Shown: piece after piece, positions 23,220 to 25,358 of the stretch
Layout: each line of letters begins with the position of its first letter
How positions within the stretch are numbered: position 1 is the stretch's first letter
The notes under the pieces: model-generated
Database searches by the model: none
What the model saw: only the letters and a program-made list of their open reading frames with translations
What the model was told of the DNA's origin: nothing
Made by a program: the position numbers and the translations under genes
IMG/VR virus record: IMGVR_UViG_3300005613_000382
Span: 1-25,358 of that record
Strand: one strand, 5' to 3'
Origin: a virus
DNA length: 25,358 nucleotides

Positions 23220-23798
23220 TTACTTTTGGTTTACTTCAGTTGCTTTGAAGTATCTGATATTGTTATCTCCCATACGGACACGATAACCTTTGACATTACG
23301 GAACTCCTCTGAGTTGTGTACCATCTCAAGTGTAGGTATGAAGAGTTCAACAATGCCATCACCTTCAGGAGTTGATACCTCAGTTCCTGCAGAAATGGGC
23401 ATCATGGCATCAGTGCCCAGAGGATGATGTATTTCAACCGGTTTTACCCTTTCATCCACATCAAAATCAGAACCTTCTTTTGCAAGTATTTCCTTGGCAA
23501 GATCCCTGATCTTATCCTTTTGATCATCGATCAAGCTGACAGAACTTCTACGTTGAGGTTCTATCTGAGCCACTATTACAGTATAAATGAACCAAAAAAG
23601 TATAGATGCTATTATCAAACCACGAAGAATGTTCGCAGGTACCGGAGTAAGATACATTGATCCTGACATGAAACATACTGCTCCCATCGACAATAAGAGA
23701 GGAGGTTGCAGATTCTTTGCACCTATTATACCAATGGAATGATGTACAATACCCAGTATTGCGACCATTGCTGCTGTTGCCAATATTACAGTTATCAT
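23220..23798 (-). CDS. Membrane protein with cytoplasmic tail (192 aa)
   Basis: The first 80 residues hold hydrophobic segments (VILATAAMVAILGIVHHSIG, LLLSMGAVCFMSGSMY, LRGLIIASILFWFIYTVIVA), probably three membrane spans. A charged soluble domain (KDKIRDLAKEILAKEG) follows, ending with short strands (RVRMGDNNIRYFKATEVN). The MGDNNIRYFKA stretch resembles the close of a small barrel. No enzyme motif is present. It precedes the AAA+ gene by 54 bases and could anchor it to the membrane, a speculative link. Confidence 0.75.
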   Translation of the reverse strand: MITVILATAAMVAILGIVHHSIGIIGAKNLQPPLLLSMGAVCFMSGSMYLTPVPANILRGLIIASILFWFIYTVIVAQIEPQRRSSVSLIDDQKDKIRDLAKEILAKEGSDFDVDERVKPVEIHHPLGTDAMMPISAGTEVSTPEGDGIVELFIPTLEMVHNSEEFRNVKGYRVRMGDNNIRYFKATEVNQK

Positions 23799-23799
23799 C

Positions 23800-24033
23800 T
23801 TAGTTCATTTTAACAAGTGAGAGTAATGTGACCTGATGCATCTGTATGAGTTGCACAAGTTCTGAATCGTCCTTTCCTTCAAATAGGATCTCATCCATCT
23901 GATCCTCTACATGTCTGGCATAGGCAGACACTGTTCTCGGCTCAAATGTGATGTTGTTCAAATGAAGTTGATCGCTGCTGCGCATCCGGCATTTACCGTA
24001 CGTTACAGTACTGTTGAACAGATCTTTATTCAT
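23800..24033 (-). CDS. Hypothetical small protein (77 aa)
   Basis: This 77-residue protein (MNKDLFNSTVTYGKCRMRSS) has a helical C-terminal half (YARHVEDQMDEILF; LVQLIQMHQVTLLSLVKMN). Its ATG shares an A with the TGA of the 35-residue gene upstream, so translation is coupled. The next gene starts one base after its stop. No motif seen. Confidence 0.65.
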   Translation of the reverse strand: MNKDLFNSTVTYGKCRMRSSDQLHLNNITFEPRTVSAYARHVEDQMDEILFEGKDDSELVQLIQMHQVTLLSLVKMN

Positions 24034-24140
24034 CAGTCATTGTCATTATCAGTTAATATTTCCTGAAATATCTCCTCTCTGATCTCATCGTTCAGGTTTT
24101 CGATGTGATCCTCACTGAGGTGACACAAGCTGTCTTCCAT
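24033..24140 (-). CDS. Hypothetical acidic microprotein (35 aa)
   Basis: ATG at 24140 opens 35 codons starting MEDSLCHLSEDHIENLND and ending ILTDNDND. It is an acidic amphipathic helix. Its TGA overlaps the ATG of the 77-residue gene, the strongest sign that it is translated. Tiny acidic proteins are common early phage products that bind host factors; the target here is unknown. Confidence 0.5.
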   Translation of the reverse strand: MEDSLCHLSEDHIENLNDEIREEIFQEILTDNDND

Positions 24141-24289
24141 GTTTTTGTTTTAGCCTGTCAATGCCTACTCTATTCAAGATTTTCGGCTTCCTCTTATTTG
24201 TTTTTTGGTTAAATACAACGCTTAGACCGCTAATCTTAGCCAAACCGTTGGAGAAAATTACCTACGGTCGAACGTTCACAAAAAGTAAA
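24141..24289 (-). other. Intergenic stretch, about 150 nt, possible regulatory region
   Basis: No convincing gene is seen. The minus strand holds the inverted repeat GCTAA-GA-TTAGC, the palindrome GAACGTTC, and A-rich DNA before the 35-residue gene. One 49-codon open frame (24261-24112) exists but lacks an ATG. A promoter or operator for the leftward operon could lie here; no consensus promoter was found. Confidence 0.3.
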
Positions 24290-24451
24290 CTACGACATCT
24301 CAGCAACAAACTCAACGGCCACTTCTTCGGGTGTTCGACCCGTCTCCCAATCTTCCTTGAATGCGCCCCTGTCAATTGGGCCATTATACTTGTGAGTTAT
24401 CCGACAACAATCAAGGAATATGTCGAACCAAGTTTCAAAATCAATTTCCAT
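24290..24451 (-). CDS. Hypothetical small protein (53 aa)
   Basis: ATG at 24451 gives 53 residues, starting MEIDFETWFDIFLDCCRITH and ending EVAVEFVAEMS. The Trp/Phe-rich acidic helix and a TGRTPEE turn look protein-like. The leader is A-rich (CCAAATACT before the ATG) without a Shine-Dalgarno. It is on the same strand as the rest of the operon. Function unknown. Confidence 0.6.
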   Translation of the reverse strand: MEIDFETWFDIFLDCCRITHKYNGPIDRGAFKEDWETGRTPEEVAVEFVAEMS

Positions 24452-24535
24452 AGTATTTGGTTTTGTAGTTTACAATTTGTTTTACACGTTCTCGATTTTC
24501 CTCAACGATTCGCGGATATACACAACCAACCTTGT

Positions 24536-24715
24536 CTATAGTAAAGCGTCATCACTCGTGGAAGAGTTTTGGCTCTCGCGCAGTTGGCTTCTTAGCCTAT
24601 TCAACTTCGATATTACATTTGCCAAGTTGGATTGAATTACAGGTTTAGAGTGTTTACCTATTCTCAATTCTGTAATGTCTTCGATAATTATTTGTAGTTG
24701 CATTTCGATGTTCAT
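24536..24715 (-). CDS. Hypothetical coiled-coil-like protein (59 aa)
   Basis: The first ATG at 24715 gives 59 residues (MNIEMQLQIIIEDITELRIG); an in-frame TTG at 24751 would add 12. The heptad-like helix SNLANVISKLNRLRSQLRES suggests a coiled coil, and the end is Ser/Asp-rich (NSSTSDDALL). No motif. Followed by an 84-base gap before the next ATG. Confidence 0.55.
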   Translation of the reverse strand: MNIEMQLQIIIEDITELRIGKHSKPVIQSNLANVISKLNRLRSQLRESQNSSTSDDALL

Positions 24716-24763
24716 CGCACTTTGAATTTTAAGGTTAGTATCTCGTTTCAATGTTCTGGCGCA

Positions 24764-24982
24764 TTAAGACACCAGCCCAAACATCTTTTTCCGTTCTCGA
24801 ATGGCAGCAGGATTAAGAGTAGAAAAGTGCATCATATTTGGGAAGTCCTTTTTAAAGTCTTTCATCCATCCATCTTGTGTGCGCCAATCATAGGCATCAT
24901 AAAGCACTTTTCCTGTACTTGGGTCAAGCGATACAATCATACATAGAGGTTCGTCAGTTGTCTCAAATTCTTTCTTAGTCAT
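24764..24982 (-). CDS. Hypothetical protein, first gene of the leftward operon (72 aa)
   Basis: ATG at 24982 gives 72 residues (MTKKEFETTDEPLCMIVSLD). A TTG 23 codons upstream is possible but leads through improbable sequence. The protein mixes strands (LCMIVSLDPSTGKVLYDAY) with aromatic, charged segments (DWRTQDGWMKDFKKDF) and is soluble. It lies next to the divergent region. No motif recognised. Confidence 0.6.
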   Translation of the reverse strand: MTKKEFETTDEPLCMIVSLDPSTGKVLYDAYDWRTQDGWMKDFKKDFPNMMHFSTLNPAAIRERKKMFGLVS

Positions 24983-25133
24983 CGTTTCAAAGTTTAACCC
25001 ACCACAATAAATAAAATGAATATCGCAAGGTGCGTGATTACTTCTATTCAAGTGTAGCTATTGCGCTACTGCATTTTATTAAGACCGTTGACAAACATAA
25101 TAGTTATCTTTGATATGTGCAAATAATTTCACA
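24983..25133. other. Divergent intergenic region between leftward and rightward genes
   Basis: About 150 bp separate the leftward replication transcript from a rightward gene. It contains the inverted repeat GTAGC-TATTGC-GCTAC (25054-25069) and a rightward promoter candidate. No leftward consensus was found. The region is the likely early control switch, by position only. Confidence 0.45.
25088..25117 (+). promoter_or_regulatory. Rightward promoter candidate
   Basis: TTGACA (25088-25093) and TGATAT (25111-25116) are 17 bases apart, a sigma-70-like layout. The same stretch contains TATCTTTG (25105-25112), a perfect match to the Bacteroides -7 element TAnnTTTG, with the TTG slightly closer than a canonical -33. 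The ATG follows 18 bases later. Which reading applies is undecided. Confidence 0.45.
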
Positions 25134-25358
25134 ATGACTAACCAAAAAGACCTGCTTATACTTGTATTGATAGCAGTTGTGATTGCTTTAATTCTGTTCA
25201 GTAGAAGTTGCAACGATAGACCATCTGGAAACGTTGACATTGAGTTGATATACGACAGCATCGAGCGCGTTATCATGTCGGACTTACCGATACCAGATAC
25301 GATTGAAGTTGAAAAAGAGGTGGTTAGGTGGTTGCCATCTGCCACTATTTACGACACT
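25134..25358 (+). CDS. Small membrane-anchored protein, C-terminus beyond window
   Basis: The only convincing plus-strand gene starts with ATG 25134 and is open to the right edge (75 codons). MTNQKDLL precedes one hydrophobic span (LILVLIAVVIALILF) and then SRSCND and a charged, acidic region (DIELIYDSIERVIMSD). One N-terminal span followed by a charged periplasmic-type domain is the i-spanin or pore-accessory layout in phage lysis genes, but also of many small membrane proteins. The Cys after SRS is not in a clear lipobox. Incomplete; function undecided. Confidence 0.7.
   Translation, partial: MTNQKDLLILVLIAVVIALILFSRSCNDRPSGNVDIELIYDSIERVIMSDLPIPDTIEVEKEVVRWLPSATIYDT

Noticed and set aside
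24112-24261. Minus-strand 49-codon basic frame (…KTNKRKPKILNRVGIDRLKQ…)
   Set aside because: No ATG start, and it overlaps the better placed 35-aa gene in another frame.
24161-24541. Plus-strand 126-codon open frame
   Set aside because: It is antisense to minus-strand small genes that fit neighbours by overlap and A-rich leaders; its hydrophobic, Phe-rich product is typical of a shadow frame.
24441-24548. Minus-strand 35-codon frame (RFTIDKVGCVYPRIVEENRE...) before the 53-aa gene
   Set aside because: The composition is protein-like but there is no ATG, GTG or TTG start; it could be a remnant or use a rare start.
25079-25345. Minus-strand 88-codon open frame
   Set aside because: It is antisense to the better plus-strand gene, which has a promoter, an ATG and a membrane span; the minus product is Ser/Thr-rich and low in protein character.
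1-25358. tRNA genes, CRISPR arrays, insertion sequences, inteins
   Set aside because: No cloverleaf-like cluster, regular repeat-spacer pattern or transposase was seen; the polymerase and reductase read through without intein motifs.

Overview
The window looks like the replication, recombination and nucleotide-metabolism arm of a large double-stranded DNA phage, probably one infecting a Bacteroidota host (crAss-like or a related lineage; inferred, not proven). The phage assignment rests on a compact, almost entirely leftward gene set: family A DNA polymerase without a 5'-3' nuclease domain, DnaB-type helicase, Toprim primase, SSB-like protein, Sak4-type recombinase, PD-(D/E)XK nucleases and an SF2 helicase. 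Two of the genes are interrupted by group I introns. The host guess rests on A-rich leaders without Shine-Dalgarno sequences and a few TAnnTTTG promoter-like elements.

Layout, read in the direction of transcription (minus strand, right to left). At the right edge a plus-strand gene for a small membrane-anchored protein (25134 to the edge) diverges from the leftward genes across about 150 bp. Next come several tiny early-type genes (24982-23800), a membrane protein (23798-23220), a MoxR/CobS-like AAA+ ATPase with a probable VWA/CobT-like partner (23165-21248), and four hypothetical genes around a terminator (21288-19123). The replication block follows: PolA-type polymerase, SF2 helicase (two exons around a group I intron with a GIY-YIG endonuclease), small hypothetical genes, DnaB-like helicase, Sak4-like ATPase (two exons around a second group I intron with an HNH endonuclease), SSB-like protein, primase and a Holliday-junction-resolvase-like nuclease.

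The most interesting segment is 9369-5701. It encodes a 72-residue ubiquitin-like (beta-grasp) protein, a 300-residue protein with an E2-like HxxI...FCLG signature, a JAB/JAMM metalloprotease with a complete motif, a ThiF/E1-type adenylating enzyme and a 240-residue unknown protein. Together they resemble a Ubl-E2-JAB-E1 conjugation/deconjugation cassette of the kind known from PRTRC operons and bacterial ubiquitin-like defence systems, but placed inside a phage replication region. A strong terminator separates the Ubl gene from the enzymes, which are chained to each other by ATGA-type overlaps. The same chain continues into a RecE-like nuclease, an unknown protein, uracil-DNA glycosylase and a 53-residue protein.

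The left end carries a MazG/HisE-like NTP pyrophosphohydrolase, a complete adenosylcobalamin-dependent (class II) ribonucleotide reductase, a small HExxH zincin and small hypothetical genes. With the glycosylase, these genes manage the dNTP pool and uracil content.

No tRNA, rRNA, CRISPR array or insertion sequence was seen.
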